NCBI RefSeq assembly: GCF_010731655.1
Contig: NZ_AP022619.1
Location: forward strand, 4,154,001 to 4,218,000
DNA length: 64,000 bases
DNA from: Mycobacterium paraseoulense
GTDB taxonomy: Bacteria; Actinomycetota; Actinomycetes; Mycobacteriales; Mycobacteriaceae
Direction: 5' to 3'
Both the position numbers and the translations under genes were made by a program. The notes under the pieces were generated by a model. The model was not told the DNA's origin and searched no databases. It worked only from the letters and a program-made list of their open reading frames with translations. Positions 1 through 8,754 of this stretch are shown here, piece by piece (the first letter of the stretch is position 1; each line of letters starts with the position of its first letter).

Positions 1-451
1 ATGTCCACCGCTCCAGCAACGGTTCGTAGTGGCGCAACAGCGTCTCCACGATGGGCTCCGAACCCCTCTCGAGCGCCGTCGCCACGGCGGTGCTCTCGGC
101 GGCGAACAGCGCCTCGTTCAGTGGGTCGCCGTCCACCGATTCGACGCGCGCCAAGATCATCTCGGGCACCGAACGCGCGGGATCGTCCGGGGCGGCCAGT
201 GAGCGCACCAACTCGCCGAGCGCGCGGTCGACGCGCGCCAAGATCAGATCCAGCAGGACGTCGTCGCGGCCGGGGAAGTACCGGTACACAGTGGACCGCG
301 ACACTCCCGCCTCGTCGGCCACCTCGCCCATCCGGAACTGGGTGTTACCGCGTCGCACGATGCAGCGGCCCGCGGCGTCCAGGATGCGCCTGCGCGCCTC
401 TTCGTCGTCGAGGATCGCGCGGTCGTCGCCCCACCGACGGCTCGGTTCCAT
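1..451 (-). CDS. TetR/AcrR family regulator (3' end beyond window)
   Basis: The reverse strand encodes the N-terminal 150 residues of a TetR-type repressor; the C-terminal part runs off the left edge. The start is ATG at 449-451 (MEPSRRWGDD). The DNA-binding domain is clear: RRRILDAAGRCIVRRG is helix 1, then GEVADEAGVSRSTVYRYFPG is the helix-turn-helix with the usual YRYF recognition helix. The ligand domain begins around residue 70 and is too variable to suggest a ligand. The next gene lies 90 bp away on the same strand and is probably independent. The TetR assignment is secure; the target is unknown. Confidence 0.9.
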   Translation of the reverse strand, partial: MEPSRRWGDDRAILDDEEARRRILDAAGRCIVRRGNTQFRMGEVADEAGVSRSTVYRYFPGRDDVLLDLILARVDRALGELVRSLAAPDDPARSVPEMILARVESVDGDPLNEALFAAESTAVATALERGSEPIVETLLRHYEPLLERWT

Positions 452-542
452 GGCGCAGATGTTACGGCGCCCCTGGCGGGAAACAACGAAATCGATTGCC
501 AACCAAGCACATCGCCGATGCCTTGCACCAAGACCTCGACGC

Positions 543-1040
543 CTAGGGTCGTCGGGTCAGGGCGGTCCAGGTCAGCGTGACGCGGGTGCCCTGCGGCGTG
601 CGGTCGATGGTCACTTCGTCAGCCAGTGCCTCCATGAGCGGGATGCCGCGCCCGCGGAGCTGCTGATGGTGCAGTGCCGGAACTTTGTGGCGCCAGCGGC
701 CGCGATCGTCGACGGTGACGGCCAGGCCGTCGGATCGGTGGTCATAGGCCGCACTCACGTCCAGCGTCCCGCGCCGGGAGGCGTCGCAATAGGCGAATTC
801 CGCGGCGTTGGCGATGGCTTCGTTCACCGCCAGCAACACGTCGCTGAACCGGTCGGCGTCGCGGGCGAGGTGCGTTTCGAGCCAGGTCGCGAACTCGGCG
901 CGGGCCCGGGCGGCGCTGCGGGCGTCGGTGGGGACGCGGTTCCGTACAAAGCGGGACCGATCACCGAGGTTCGCCGCGCTGTGCGGCTGATGATCAGAAC
1001 ACCCCATCGTTCCCAGCTGTGCCCCCATCTCAGGCCTCAC
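543..1040 (-). CDS. anti-sigma regulatory factor, RsbW-type ATP-binding kinase
   Basis: A 165-residue GHKL/HATPase_c protein like the serine kinases that inhibit stress sigma factors. The N-box (NEAIANAAEFA), the G1 box (VDDRGRW) and the G2 region (GRGIPLMEALAD) are visible, so ATP binding looks intact. The GTG start at 1040 overlaps the TGA stop of the upstream STAS gene (GTGA), indicating translational coupling and stoichiometric production. A later ATG at codon 5 is an alternative. In this family the kinase phosphorylates the STAS antagonist on a serine and is released from its sigma factor. No sigma gene is adjacent in the window, so the target sigma factor is unknown. Confidence 0.85.
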   Translation of the reverse strand: MRPEMGAQLGTMGCSDHQPHSAANLGDRSRFVRNRVPTDARSAARARAEFATWLETHLARDADRFSDVLLAVNEAIANAAEFAYCDASRRGTLDVSAAYDHRSDGLAVTVDDRGRWRHKVPALHHQQLRGRGIPLMEALADEVTIDRTPQGTRVTLTWTALTRRP

Positions 1041-1414
1041 CCAGCAGCGACGCCGCTCAGCGCGTCGTCGAGCGAGCTGTAGAGCGCGAGCACGCTGTCG
1101 ATGCCCATCAGTTTGATCGGCCGGCTCGTCGCGGACCCGTTGGCGACGACCGCGAACCGGGTGGGCGGCTCGGCCTCCGCCTGCGCCGTGACCAGGACGG
1201 TCATCCCCGCCGATGCCAAGAAGTCGACTTTGGAGAGGTCGACGATGAGCGCGGCGGGTTTGGTCCCGAGCGCCGTCTGGATCGCGTCGGCCAGATGCGG
1301 CGAGCTGAGCATGTCCACCTCACCCGAGACGGTGAGCACGACCGCCTGATCTACCTGCTGTTTTCCTACTGCGAAAGCGGTCGGATCGATTGGATCGCCG
1401 GTTTGTTCGCCCAT
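1037..1414 (-). CDS. STAS-domain anti-sigma factor antagonist
   Basis: A 125-residue single STAS domain protein of the RsbV/SpoIIAA type. The core runs from AVVLTVSGEVDML through LIVDLSKVDFLASAGMTVL; in DFLASAGM the serine is the conserved phospho-acceptor position. It should bind and sequester the kinase encoded by the overlapping downstream gene. The start is ATG at 1412-1414. The two genes form a partner-switching pair without a neighbouring sigma factor, a common arrangement for accessory modules. No promoter of the GTTT/GGGTA SigF class could be placed convincingly upstream. Confidence 0.88.
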   Translation of the reverse strand: MGEQTGDPIDPTAFAVGKQQVDQAVVLTVSGEVDMLSSPHLADAIQTALGTKPAALIVDLSKVDFLASAGMTVLVTAQAEAEPPTRFAVVANGSATSRPIKLMGIDSVLALYSSLDDALSGVAAG

Positions 1415-1773
1415 GGTCCATCACTCACATTCGGTCCCCGGTGGGACGCCGTTAGCTCTCAAAATAGCCGCTGCCGAGGCCGGGGGCTGCTTGTTCAACC
1501 CCGCGGAAAGCGCTTGCCTTCGGAGGAGACACACTCCGTCGATCTGCGCTGCTAGCAACAGGTGCAGCCGCAACTTGTTTATTCGATGGTATGACACGGG
1601 GCGAACCACACTCAAAACGAGTGAACCGATCGCGCCACCGCCCCGTCCTGAGAGTGTGTCTGGCGGTCCCCGCAGAAGTTGCACCGGGCGTCGGCCCGTG
1701 CGTGAATCAGCTCAATCGGATTCGTGTCCAGTGTGGGCCTCGTTGCCTGCGCAAACACGGAAGGGCGGTGGGC
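1415..1773. other. 359-bp divergent intergenic region
   Basis: This lies between the STAS gene (reverse) and the catalase-like gene (forward). It must hold both promoters. I see AT-richer patches around 1560-1590 but no convincing -35/-10 pair and no strong palindrome. Open frames through it lack a ribosome site and family features, so I call no gene. Confidence 0.5.
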
Positions 1774-2901
1774 ATGGAGCCCGATGATCGCAGTGGCGAG
1801 CCGGACGACCCGCCCGGCGACGTTGAGTCCACCCGGCCCGTTGCCGACGCGGTGTCACGCCGGCGGGCGTTGCTGGGCATGGGGGCCGTGGCGGGGATCG
1901 CCGCGGTCGATGTGGGCGGGTTCGCCTACGCCGGCGGCTGGCTGCGGCCCGGCGCGCTGACCCCACCGCGATTCGCCGACCGCTTCGAACACGTCTACGG
2001 ACGCCACGACGGTTTCCGCCGGAACCACGCCAAGGGTCTGAGCGCGGTGGGAACCTTCGCGAGCACCGGCGCCGGGGCGGCGATCTGCCGGGCCGCGGTC
2101 TTGCGCGCGGGGAGCGTCCCGTTGATCGGCCGGTTCTCCCTGTCGGGGGGACTGCCCGATCAGGCGGACGCGCGCACCACGGTCAGGGGACTCGGCCTGC
2201 TCTTCCAGGGTCCCGGCGGCCAGCAATGGCGCACCGCAATGGTCAACATCCCCGTCTTCCCGGACCGCACCCCGCAGGGGTTCTACGACCGGCTGCTGGC
2301 GTCCCAACCCGTACCGGGGACCGGCAAGCCCGACCCCGACAAGATGGCCGCCTTCCTCGATCGCCATCCCGAGACCGTCGCGGCGATGAAGGTGATCAAG
2401 CAGGCCCCGCCGAGCGCGGGGTTCGCCGACAGCGCCTTTTATGGCCTGAACGCGTTCCGGTTCACCAGCGCCGCCGGGGCGACGGTTCCGGTCCGCTGGG
2501 CTGCCGTCCCGCAGCAAGCGGCGGGCACTCCGGGGCCGACGGGCGGCAAGGACTACCTGTTCGACGACCTGATCCGCGTGCTGGCCCAGCGACCGCTGAG
2601 TTGGCGGCTGGTCCTTACCATCGGCGAGCCCGGCGACCCGACGAACGACGCCACGAAACCGTGGCCGGTGGCCCGCCGCACCGTCGATGCCGGCACCATC
2701 ACCATCACCGCCGTACAGACCGAGGCTCCCGGCAACGCGCGCGACATCAACTTCGACCCGCTGGTCCTGCCGGACGGCATCGCCGCATCCGACGACCCGC
2801 TGCTGGCCGCGCGATCGGCGGTCTACGCCCGCTCGTTCACCCGCCGCGCCGAGGAACCCAAGACACCCAGCGCCGTCGACGTCTCCCGGGTGCTCCGGTG
2901 A
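1774..2901 (+). CDS. catalase-family (SrpA-like) haem peroxidase
   Basis: A 375-residue protein of the short catalase-related family. I chose ATG at 1774, behind a GGAAGGGCGG-like ribosome site, rather than longer in-frame extensions that lack family sequence. A possible Tat-type leader follows: [18 protein letters not shown] at about residues 28-45, suggesting export. The catalase-like core includes [13 protein letters not shown] (conserved His region), the GRFSLSGG and [11 protein letters not shown] segments and the C-terminal [12 protein letters not shown], typical of small catalase relatives rather than true catalases. The next gene, a cytochrome b561, overlaps by 4 bp, so the pair probably forms an exported haem-peroxidase/membrane electron-transfer unit. 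The substrate is unknown. Confidence 0.8.
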   Translation: MEPDDRSGEPDDPPGDVESTRPVADAVSRRRALLGMGAVAGIAAVDVGGFAYAGGWLRPGALTPPRFADRFEHVYGRHDGFRRNHAKGLSAVGTFASTGAGAAICRAAVLRAGSVPLIGRFSLSGGLPDQADARTTVRGLGLLFQGPGGQQWRTAMVNIPVFPDRTPQGFYDRLLASQPVPGTGKPDPDKMAAFLDRHPETVAAMKVIKQAPPSAGFADSAFYGLNAFRFTSAAGATVPVRWAAVPQQAAGTPGPTGGKDYLFDDLIRVLAQRPLSWRLVLTIGEPGDPTNDATKPWPVARRTVDAGTITITAVQTEAPGNARDINFDPLVLPDGIAASDDPLLAARSAVYARSFTRRAEEPKTPSAVDVSRVLR

Positions 2902-3476
2902 CGGGAGGCACCGCGGCGACCCGGTTCGCGCTGCCGTCCCGCGTGCTGCACTGGCTGATGGCGCCGATGGTCATCGCGCAACTGCTCATCGGTGTCACCA
3001 TGGTCGCGTCCCTGAGCTACTACCCGCTACTGCTGGCCATCCACCGGCCGCTGGGCATCCTGATCCTGGCGTTTGCCGTCGTGCGGCTGGCGAATCGGCT
3101 CAGACACCGCCCGCCACCGTTCCTGTCCACCATGAGCCGGGCGGAACGGCGGGTTGCGACGTGGTCGGAATACCTGCTGTACGCCCTGCTGTTGCTGCAA
3201 CCCCTGACCGGGTGGGCCACGCTGTCGGCCGCGCGGGTTCCCGTCACGTTGGTCGGGCCGCTGCGATTGCCGGGCATCGCGCCGCAGAGCATCGACGTGT
3301 TCGCGGTGCTGCGCGAGTGCCACGGCGCCTTGGCGTTGCTGCTGTTCCTGACGTTCACCGCGCACATGTGCGCGGTCCTCTTCCACACGCTCGTTCTGCG
3401 GGACCGGCTCCTCGATCGCATGGCGCTGTGGCGCGGCAGACCCGCCGCCGCGCAGCCCGATCACGCCGAGCTCTGA
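2898..3476 (+). CDS. cytochrome b561 family membrane protein
   Basis: A 192-residue integral membrane protein with about four hydrophobic helices. Histidines in [24 protein letters not shown] and [10 protein letters not shown] fit the bis-haem b ligand pattern of prokaryotic b561 (YodB/CybB type). The GTG start at 2898 overlaps the upstream catalase stop (GTGA), so the genes are translationally coupled. Bacterial b561 proteins pass electrons between quinol and periplasmic partners; here the exported catalase-like protein is the obvious candidate partner. That pairing is known for SrpA-like catalases and is inferred here from context. Confidence 0.85.
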   Translation: MTGGTAATRFALPSRVLHWLMAPMVIAQLLIGVTMVASLSYYPLLLAIHRPLGILILAFAVVRLANRLRHRPPPFLSTMSRAERRVATWSEYLLYALLLLQPLTGWATLSAARVPVTLVGPLRLPGIAPQSIDVFAVLRECHGALALLLFLTFTAHMCAVLFHTLVLRDRLLDRMALWRGRPAAAQPDHAEL

Positions 3477-3589
3477 CGGCCTGCCTCCTCGGGAGACGAC
3501 CGGCCGAATATGATCGGCACGATCATGGAGGGTGCGCCGCGCCGCGGGCGCCGCGCCCATACGCCGACCACGAAGGAGTGGGAACTTCC

Positions 3590-4483
3590 ATGCCGAACCA
3601 GCAGCAAGCCGACCGGATGACGTCAGGCAAGGGGTTCATCGCGGCGCTCGACCAGAGCGGCGGCTCCACGCCCAAGGCGCTGCGCCTCTACGGCATCCAG
3701 GACGACGCGTACTCGTCCGAGGAGGAGATGTTCGACCTCATCCACCAGATGCGCTCGCGGATCATCACCTCCCCGGCGTTCACCGGTGACCGCGTGCTGG
3801 CCGCCATCCTGTTCGAGCAGACGATGGACCGCGAGATCGCGGGCAAACCGTCAACCACCTACCTGTGGGAGACCAAGGGCGTGGTGCCCATCCTCAAAAT
3901 CGACAAGGGCCTGGCGGAGTCGTCCGACGACGTGCAGCTGATGAAGCCGATCCCCGGCCTGGACGGCCTGCTCGAGCGGGCGGTCGGCCTGGGTGTTTTC
4001 GGCACCAAGGAGCGCTCGGTGATCGGCGGCGCCAACAACAAGGGCATCGCCGCCGTGGTCGCCCAGCAGTTCGAGTTGGCCCGCCAGGTGCTCTCGCACG
4101 GTCTGGTGCCGATCATCGAACCTGAGGTCACCATCTCGATCCCGGACAAGGCCGAGGCCGAGGCGATCCTGCGCGACGAGATCACCAAGCAACTCGAGAA
4201 CGTGCCCGACGGGCAGCGCGTGATGCTCAAGCTGAGCTTGCCCAGCGAGGTCAACTACTACCGCCCCCTGATCGAACACCCGAGGGTGATGCGGGTGGTC
4301 GCGCTCTCCGGGGGCTATTCGCGCGAAGAGGCCAACGAGCTGTTGGCGAAGAACACCGGATTGATCGCCAGCTTCAGCCGCGCGCTGACCGAGGGGCTCA
4401 CGGTCGATCAGTCCGATGAGCAGTTCAACGCCACGCTGGACAAGGCGATCCAGTCGATTTACGACGCCTCGGTCGCCGGCTGA
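3590..4483 (+). CDS. fda: fructose-bisphosphate aldolase class I
   Basis: A 297-residue Schiff-base aldolase that splits fructose 1,6-bisphosphate into dihydroxyacetone phosphate and glyceraldehyde 3-phosphate. The start is ATG at 3590 with a good GAAGGAG ribosome site. Family features include [19 protein letters not shown] near the N-terminus, the [11 protein letters not shown] strand, [11 protein letters not shown] and the Schiff-base lysine strand RVMLKLSLP. The length matches bacterial class I enzymes. Many mycobacteria also carry a class II zinc aldolase; this is the metal-independent form. It stands alone and ends 1 bp before the convergent DUF190 gene. Confidence 0.93.
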   Translation: MPNQQQADRMTSGKGFIAALDQSGGSTPKALRLYGIQDDAYSSEEEMFDLIHQMRSRIITSPAFTGDRVLAAILFEQTMDREIAGKPSTTYLWETKGVVPILKIDKGLAESSDDVQLMKPIPGLDGLLERAVGLGVFGTKERSVIGGANNKGIAAVVAQQFELARQVLSHGLVPIIEPEVTISIPDKAEAEAILRDEITKQLENVPDGQRVMLKLSLPSEVNYYRPLIEHPRVMRVVALSGGYSREEANELLAKNTGLIASFSRALTEGLTVDQSDEQFNATLDKAIQSIYDASVAG

Positions 4484-4484
4484 C

Positions 4485-5564
4485 CTAGTAGCGGTGGTGG
4501 GCCATGCGCGGCGGGCCGTCGCCGCTATCGTGTTCGTCTGACACCACGGCGGGCACCATCTCGCTCGTCACCAGCCCCTCGTCGCGCGTCAATTCGTCGA
4601 TCACATCGAAGGTTTCGGCGATGTTGGCGGGGGTGTCCACGACGATGGTCACCACGGGGACGCGGCGGCGCAGCGACAGGAACTTGTCACCGTGCGGTCG
4701 ATGGTCACCGTGGTATCCCCAGATGCCCCGCAGCACGGTCGCCCCGTCGGGCGCTTCGTGCAGTCGAAGCCGCCGCACGATCGCGCGGTGAATCGGCGCG
4801 CCCTCGTGTAGGGCCGACTCGGACGTGTAGATCGTCAATTTCTGGAACAGCGGCAAGCCACGCTCGTCGACCCCGGGCAGCTCGTGCGGCCGTTCCAGTA
4901 GTTCGCCGTCGCGTTTGCACACGCGGACCCGCTCCAGCGTGAACATCGGGCGGCGCAGCAGCGCCGCCAGTTCCGGCAGGACCCTCGCGATGCGCTCACC
5001 GGAGCCGACGGCGAGGATCATCATCGGCACGTTGGCGTTCCGGCCGATGAAGCGCGCCCGGTGCCGCTGCCCGTCGGTGACGCCGTCGACCCCCAGCAGC
5101 ACCGATGCACCCGCGATGCGACGCCGGTGCAGGAGATCGCAGATGGCGATGTAGGCCGGGGTGCCGTTGACCCGTTCCTTGCGGCCGACGTAGACGGTCA
5201 GCTTGACGGCTTCGCGCAATTCGTCGGGCAGCTCCAGCGGCCCGACGTGTTCGCGCAGCAACCGCGCCCGCTCCAAGGTGACCAGGCCGCGCCGCTTGAT
5301 GGCAAGCACCGGGTCGAGCAGGGCCTCGATTTTCGCCCTGGTGTCGACCGCGACGATCGCGACGGGCGGATCCTCGGACAACGTCAATGACTCGTCGGTC
5401 CTCAGGTGGCGCCCGGTACCGAAGCCGCCTATGCCGCGCAGCACCACGGCACAGGCGATGCGATGCCGCGTACACAGGTCGAGCAGCGCATCGGACACGA
5501 AGCCGTCATCGGTTCGCCGACGCTCAGCCAGATAGGTGGTGAGCTTCAGGCTGTCCTCGTCCAT
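4485..5564 (-). CDS. triple DUF190 domain protein
   Basis: A 359-residue protein made of three successive DUF190 domains (about residues 1-110, 115-230 and 235-345). Each has the pattern KLT-Y-E-R------A-------GI-G-G----R followed by a V-I-AVD strand and a LVTLER/MFTLERVR turn. DUF190 has a PII-like fold and is usually a single 100-residue domain next to CrcB fluoride exporters. No crcB gene is visible here. A similar three-domain protein is found beside crcB in M. tuberculosis (my recollection of Rv3071). The function is unknown; PII-like ligand sensing is a reasonable inference. The ATG start at 5564 sits behind GGGAGCGG. Confidence 0.85.
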   Translation of the reverse strand: MDEDSLKLTTYLAERRRTDDGFVSDALLDLCTRHRIACAVVLRGIGGFGTGRHLRTDESLTLSEDPPVAIVAVDTRAKIEALLDPVLAIKRRGLVTLERARLLREHVGPLELPDELREAVKLTVYVGRKERVNGTPAYIAICDLLHRRRIAGASVLLGVDGVTDGQRHRARFIGRNANVPMMILAVGSGERIARVLPELAALLRRPMFTLERVRVCKRDGELLERPHELPGVDERGLPLFQKLTIYTSESALHEGAPIHRAIVRRLRLHEAPDGATVLRGIWGYHGDHRPHGDKFLSLRRRVPVVTIVVDTPANIAETFDVIDELTRDEGLVTSEMVPAVVSDEHDSGDGPPRMAHHRY

Positions 5565-5638
5565 GGCCGCTCCCGTCGGTTTGCCGCGATCTTACTCGCT
5601 TCAGACCGCAAGCGCGGCAACGGTGTTCGACGCTCAAG

Positions 5639-6811
5639 TCAACGCAGCTTCTCGGTCGGCACCGCGTAGCGGTCCTGGTAGGCGCGCACCCGCTCGCGCA
5701 CCTCGTCCTCTCGCAGGCCGGTGTCCGACCACGTGTAGCGGCCGCGCCCGCCGTCGCCCGGGTGGGCGGCCAGGAACTCACGCATCCTCTGCTCGGCCTC
5801 GGGTCGCAGCTCGCGATCCAGCCGCTGGTAGATGTCCTTGATGGTGGTCCACGGGTCGTTGACGAAGTCGCGGTATTGCACGTCGATCACGCGGTCGGCC
5901 GGCACCGCCCCGCTGTCGCGCAGGGCCATCTCGCGCTGCAGCCCGACGACGATCTCCTCATAGGACTGCGCCGCGCACTCGGCGATGCTGGACTCGTCGC
6001 TGCACATTCGGCGCAGGTGGTGGGTCAGGGCGGCGATCGACGAGATCACGTTGAGCGGGTCGCGGTGAGTCTGCACGATCAACGCGTCGGGGTATTCGGC
6101 CAGCAATGTGTCGAGCTGCCACAGGTGCGCCGGAGACTTGAGCAACCATTGACCGGGCACGCCGGACTGCAAGTGTTGCAAGAAGATTCGGTGGAAGCGG
6201 TAGGCGCCGGTGTGGTCGGCATCATACAGCAGCCAGCGGTAGTAGCTCGGCAGACGGTACTGCACCGAGAAGATCATGCTGACGAATTCTCCGGCGGTGA
6301 TGCGCACGCACTCCTGCCCGACCAGGGCGCCCATCGGATGAAAGGCCAGAAAGCCCGGCATGATCTGCTCGGACATGTCGATGCTGGCCTGCGTCTGCGC
6401 GATACGCGGATCGTCGTGATAGGTCTCGGGCCGCGGAACCGGACAGGGCTCGTCGACCTCCCATGTCAACGGGGCGCGCAGCTCCGGGTCCTGAGCGAGC
6501 AGGTCGTAGAGGATGGTGGTCCCGGTCCGGGGCTGCCCGACGATGAAAATCGGCGCCGCGACCGGCTTGGCGGCGATCTCGGGATGCTGCTTGCGCCAGG
6601 CGATTACGCCCAGGCGGTTCTTCAGGGCGCGCATGATGTCGAGGTGGGCGATCTCCACGCCGATGTCCGACAGCCGCGCGTCGTTGATCAGACCGTCGGT
6701 GAGGCGATGCAGCCCGGGCCGCCACCCCTCGGCGCCGAAGTCGTCGCTTCCGGCCTCCTCGCAGGCCGCGGCGATCAGCCGTTCGGGGGCGAATCGGTCC
6801 TGCAGGTTCAT
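5639..6811 (-). CDS. sulfotransferase family protein
   Basis: A 390-residue PAPS-dependent sulfotransferase-like protein of the large mycobacterial group. The 5'-phosphosulfate loop is FIVGQPRTGTTILYDLL at about residues 88-104, and the 3'-phosphate-binding region is VQTHRDPLNVISSI. WLLKSPAHLWQLDTLL is also typical. Its ATG overlaps the stop of the upstream DUF1214 gene by 4 bp (ATGA), so the two are co-translated. Acceptor substrates of this group are mostly unknown; lipids or sterols are often suggested. The short LPSYYRWLLYDAD segment is a family hallmark. Confidence 0.87.
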   Translation of the reverse strand: MNLQDRFAPERLIAAACEEAGSDDFGAEGWRPGLHRLTDGLINDARLSDIGVEIAHLDIMRALKNRLGVIAWRKQHPEIAAKPVAAPIFIVGQPRTGTTILYDLLAQDPELRAPLTWEVDEPCPVPRPETYHDDPRIAQTQASIDMSEQIMPGFLAFHPMGALVGQECVRITAGEFVSMIFSVQYRLPSYYRWLLYDADHTGAYRFHRIFLQHLQSGVPGQWLLKSPAHLWQLDTLLAEYPDALIVQTHRDPLNVISSIAALTHHLRRMCSDESSIAECAAQSYEEIVVGLQREMALRDSGAVPADRVIDVQYRDFVNDPWTTIKDIYQRLDRELRPEAEQRMREFLAAHPGDGGRGRYTWSDTGLREDEVRERVRAYQDRYAVPTEKLR

Positions 6812-7905
6812 ACCGGCTCCTCACACTGGCGCACCGACACCGTCACCTCGGGAGGGCTGGGGTTGTCCAGCCAGCGCAAGACGACGAAGCCTCGCTGCCT
6901 GCCACCGGTGTCAAGCCAGTGGCCGGCTCCGAAATTCTTGGCAGACACCGCGATCCGCACCCGGCCGTCGGCGTCGGGCACCACGCCGCAGTTCGTCACC
7001 GAGCTGTGCCGGGCGCGCGGTTCCAGGCACTCGTGCCAGATGCTTTCCAGCGTGACGTTCCAGTACCGGGTGTCGGGGGGCGCGATGTCGAGCACCAGGG
7101 CCTCGTCGGGTTGAAGCCGGTAGGTCCCGATCATGTACAGGTTGTCCGGTGTGGTGTCCGCGGCGCCCAGGCTCGCGGCCTCGGCGGTCAGCAGCGTGTT
7201 CGGCATGTCGAGCAGCTCCGGCTTGATGCTGCGGTGCAGTGTCGCGAGCTTCATCAACGACCAGGCCATCGCGGTGAACTGATCGGCGAGCTCGGCGTCC
7301 GTCAGCGGCGTCAGGGGGGCGGGATCCAAGGCCTCGATCCGCAGCGTGGCCAACCTCTCGTGCGCGCGATCACCGATGTATTCGCGGACCACCAACGACG
7401 AGGCGTCGGCGGGGATCTGCACCCACTGCGCACCGGCGAGGTCCGAGGGTTCGTCCGCCGAGAGCACGAGCGCGAATTCGCCTAAGTCCATTGCCAAGTC
7501 GCCGTCGCGGACATATCCGGCCATGCGGCGCGGTGTGAGTCCCGTGCCGGCCAGGACCTGCAGCCCCAGGTAGGCGCTGGTGCCCCGGGAACCGCTCACC
7601 CGGTAGCTCCGGTCGCCACGGATCATCGCCAGGTAATAGTTGCCGTCGGGGTTGGGGCCGCCGACCATGCGGTTCGGCGAACACATATCGAAGAAAAAGG
7701 GCCGCTCGGCATCGGCCTCGACCGACATTTGCGCGCACAGGGACGAGACGCGCGCGATCAGCCGCAACCCTTCAAGCAGCTCCCGCTCGGACTCGGCGTC
7801 CTCGGTGACGATCTTCGTCACGTCCGCGAGCATCTGCTGGAAGAACTGCCACGCGGCGCGCGTCTTCGGGGCCACCGGATCGGGCGAAGCGGGTTCCTGA
7901 GACAT
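6808..7905 (-). CDS. DUF1214-type protein
   Basis: A 365-residue protein resembling the DUF1214/DUF1254 group. Recognisable segments are the MVGGPNPDGNYYLAMI region near residue 85 and the C-terminal block DTRYWNVTLESIWHECLE, followed by VRIAVSAKNFGAGHWLDTGG and a hydrophobic strand RGFVVLRWLDN. The family's biochemical activity is not established. It is the first gene of a two-gene operon with the sulfotransferase and is divergent from a TetR gene across a 59-bp gap carrying a perfect inverted repeat. It is therefore likely under TetR control. The ATG is at 7905. Confidence 0.75.
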   Translation of the reverse strand: MSQEPASPDPVAPKTRAAWQFFQQMLADVTKIVTEDAESERELLEGLRLIARVSSLCAQMSVEADAERPFFFDMCSPNRMVGGPNPDGNYYLAMIRGDRSYRVSGSRGTSAYLGLQVLAGTGLTPRRMAGYVRDGDLAMDLGEFALVLSADEPSDLAGAQWVQIPADASSLVVREYIGDRAHERLATLRIEALDPAPLTPLTDAELADQFTAMAWSLMKLATLHRSIKPELLDMPNTLLTAEAASLGAADTTPDNLYMIGTYRLQPDEALVLDIAPPDTRYWNVTLESIWHECLEPRARHSSVTNCGVVPDADGRVRIAVSAKNFGAGHWLDTGGRQRGFVVLRWLDNPSPPEVTVSVRQCEEPV

Positions 7906-7915
7906 CGTCTCATGC

Positions 7916-7930
7916 TAAGACTATGTCTTA
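7916..7930. promoter_or_regulatory. TetR operator candidate (TAAGAC/GTCTTA)
   Basis: A perfect inverted repeat TAAGAC-TAT-GTCTTA sits in the gap between the DUF1214/sulfotransferase operon and the TetR gene, placed to control both directions. It is probably the binding site of the adjacent TetR protein. Confidence 0.6.
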
Positions 7931-7964
7931 CGATTAAGGCGTCGATTCGCGGAAAAGGTGGGGG

Positions 7965-8549
7965 ATGGCTGCCACGGCGTCGTTGGCCGAACGGAAGCGA
8001 ACGGCGATGCGTCAGCGCATCGCCGCGGCGGCGGCTCAGCTGGTCGCGGACCGCGGTTTGGCGGGCACGACGGTGGAACGCATTGCCGACGCAGCCGACA
8101 TCGGGCGGGCGACCTTCTTCCGGTACTTCAACTCCAAGGAAGACGCCGTCGCCGAGGGCATGACCGTGCATTGGCTCAACCGGATCACCACCGCGCTGGC
8201 CGCCCAGCCCGAGCGCTTGAGCGCCACCAACGCGGTCATCGGCGCCTTCGCCGAGCTCGCCGCCGGGTCCGCCGACATCGAGGACCGAATTCGTGAATTG
8301 GCGATTCTCACAAGGTCTTCCGAGACGCTGGACGCGTGGACGCTCCACATTTATGTGCGCTACGAGCTGGCGATCGCCGATCTCATCGCGCCGCGCCTGC
8401 CGCGATTGGCCCCGCAAGACCCCAGGCCCCGCCTGATCGGCGCGCTCGCGATGGCGACCGTGCGGATCGCGCTGGACGATTGGCTGAGCCACGGGGGATC
8501 CCTGCCGGACCGCGTGGCTCAGGGCCTGGCCGCGATCACGATCGGGTGA
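7965..8549 (+). CDS. TetR/AcrR family regulator
   Basis: A 194-residue repressor. The HTH is at residues 15-60: RQRIAAAAAQLVADRGLAG, then VERIADAADIGRATFFRYF with the FFRYF recognition helix. The start is ATG at 7965 after GGTGGGGG. The C-terminal domain ends with a DDWLSHGGSLPDRV segment seen in MftR-like actinobacterial TetR proteins. It is divergent from the DUF1214/sulfotransferase operon, with the 7916-7930 palindrome between them, so that operon is the likely target. The inducer is unknown. Confidence 0.9.
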   Translation: MAATASLAERKRTAMRQRIAAAAAQLVADRGLAGTTVERIADAADIGRATFFRYFNSKEDAVAEGMTVHWLNRITTALAAQPERLSATNAVIGAFAELAAGSADIEDRIRELAILTRSSETLDAWTLHIYVRYELAIADLIAPRLPRLAPQDPRPRLIGALAMATVRIALDDWLSHGGSLPDRVAQGLAAITIG

Positions 8550-8619
8550 GCCGGGATTCGATTCGGAACTCCGGCAGATCGCTTCCCCACGTGTCGCCGA
8601 TCACCGACGTCGGCACCGA

Positions 8620-8639
8620 TTGGGGACCAATGCCCCTGC
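8620..8639 (+). promoter_or_regulatory. DosR-like box upstream of the pyruvate kinase
   Basis: TTGGGGACCAATGCCCC begins at 8620 and matches the DosR (DevR) consensus TTSGGGACTWWAGTCCCSAA at 14 of 20 positions, including both the GGGAC and CCC cores. It lies about 120 bp before the GTG start of the atypical pyruvate kinase. A weak promoter (TTGAGG at 8676, 17-bp spacer, TACGCG at 8699) lies downstream. The match is by eye. Confidence 0.4.
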
Positions 8640-8754
8640 TGCGGAGCGCGTATCGTCGCTATTTTGGTGTGTGGCTTGAGGATTCGCGTCAATGGCGTTA
8701 CGCGAAGGTTAACACCGGGTGGCCGCCGCGATGCCATACAAACGAGGAGCTGCC

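Noticed and set aside
1421..1684. 87-residue reverse open frame just upstream of the STAS gene
   Set aside because: No ribosome site or family resemblance; it covers the divergent promoter region and looks like a GC-driven chance frame.
5565..5638. Possible fluoride riboswitch upstream of DUF190 (TTGCCGCG/CGCGGCAA repeat at 5581-5620)
   Set aside because: The repeat is real, but the conserved crcB-motif sequence elements are absent.
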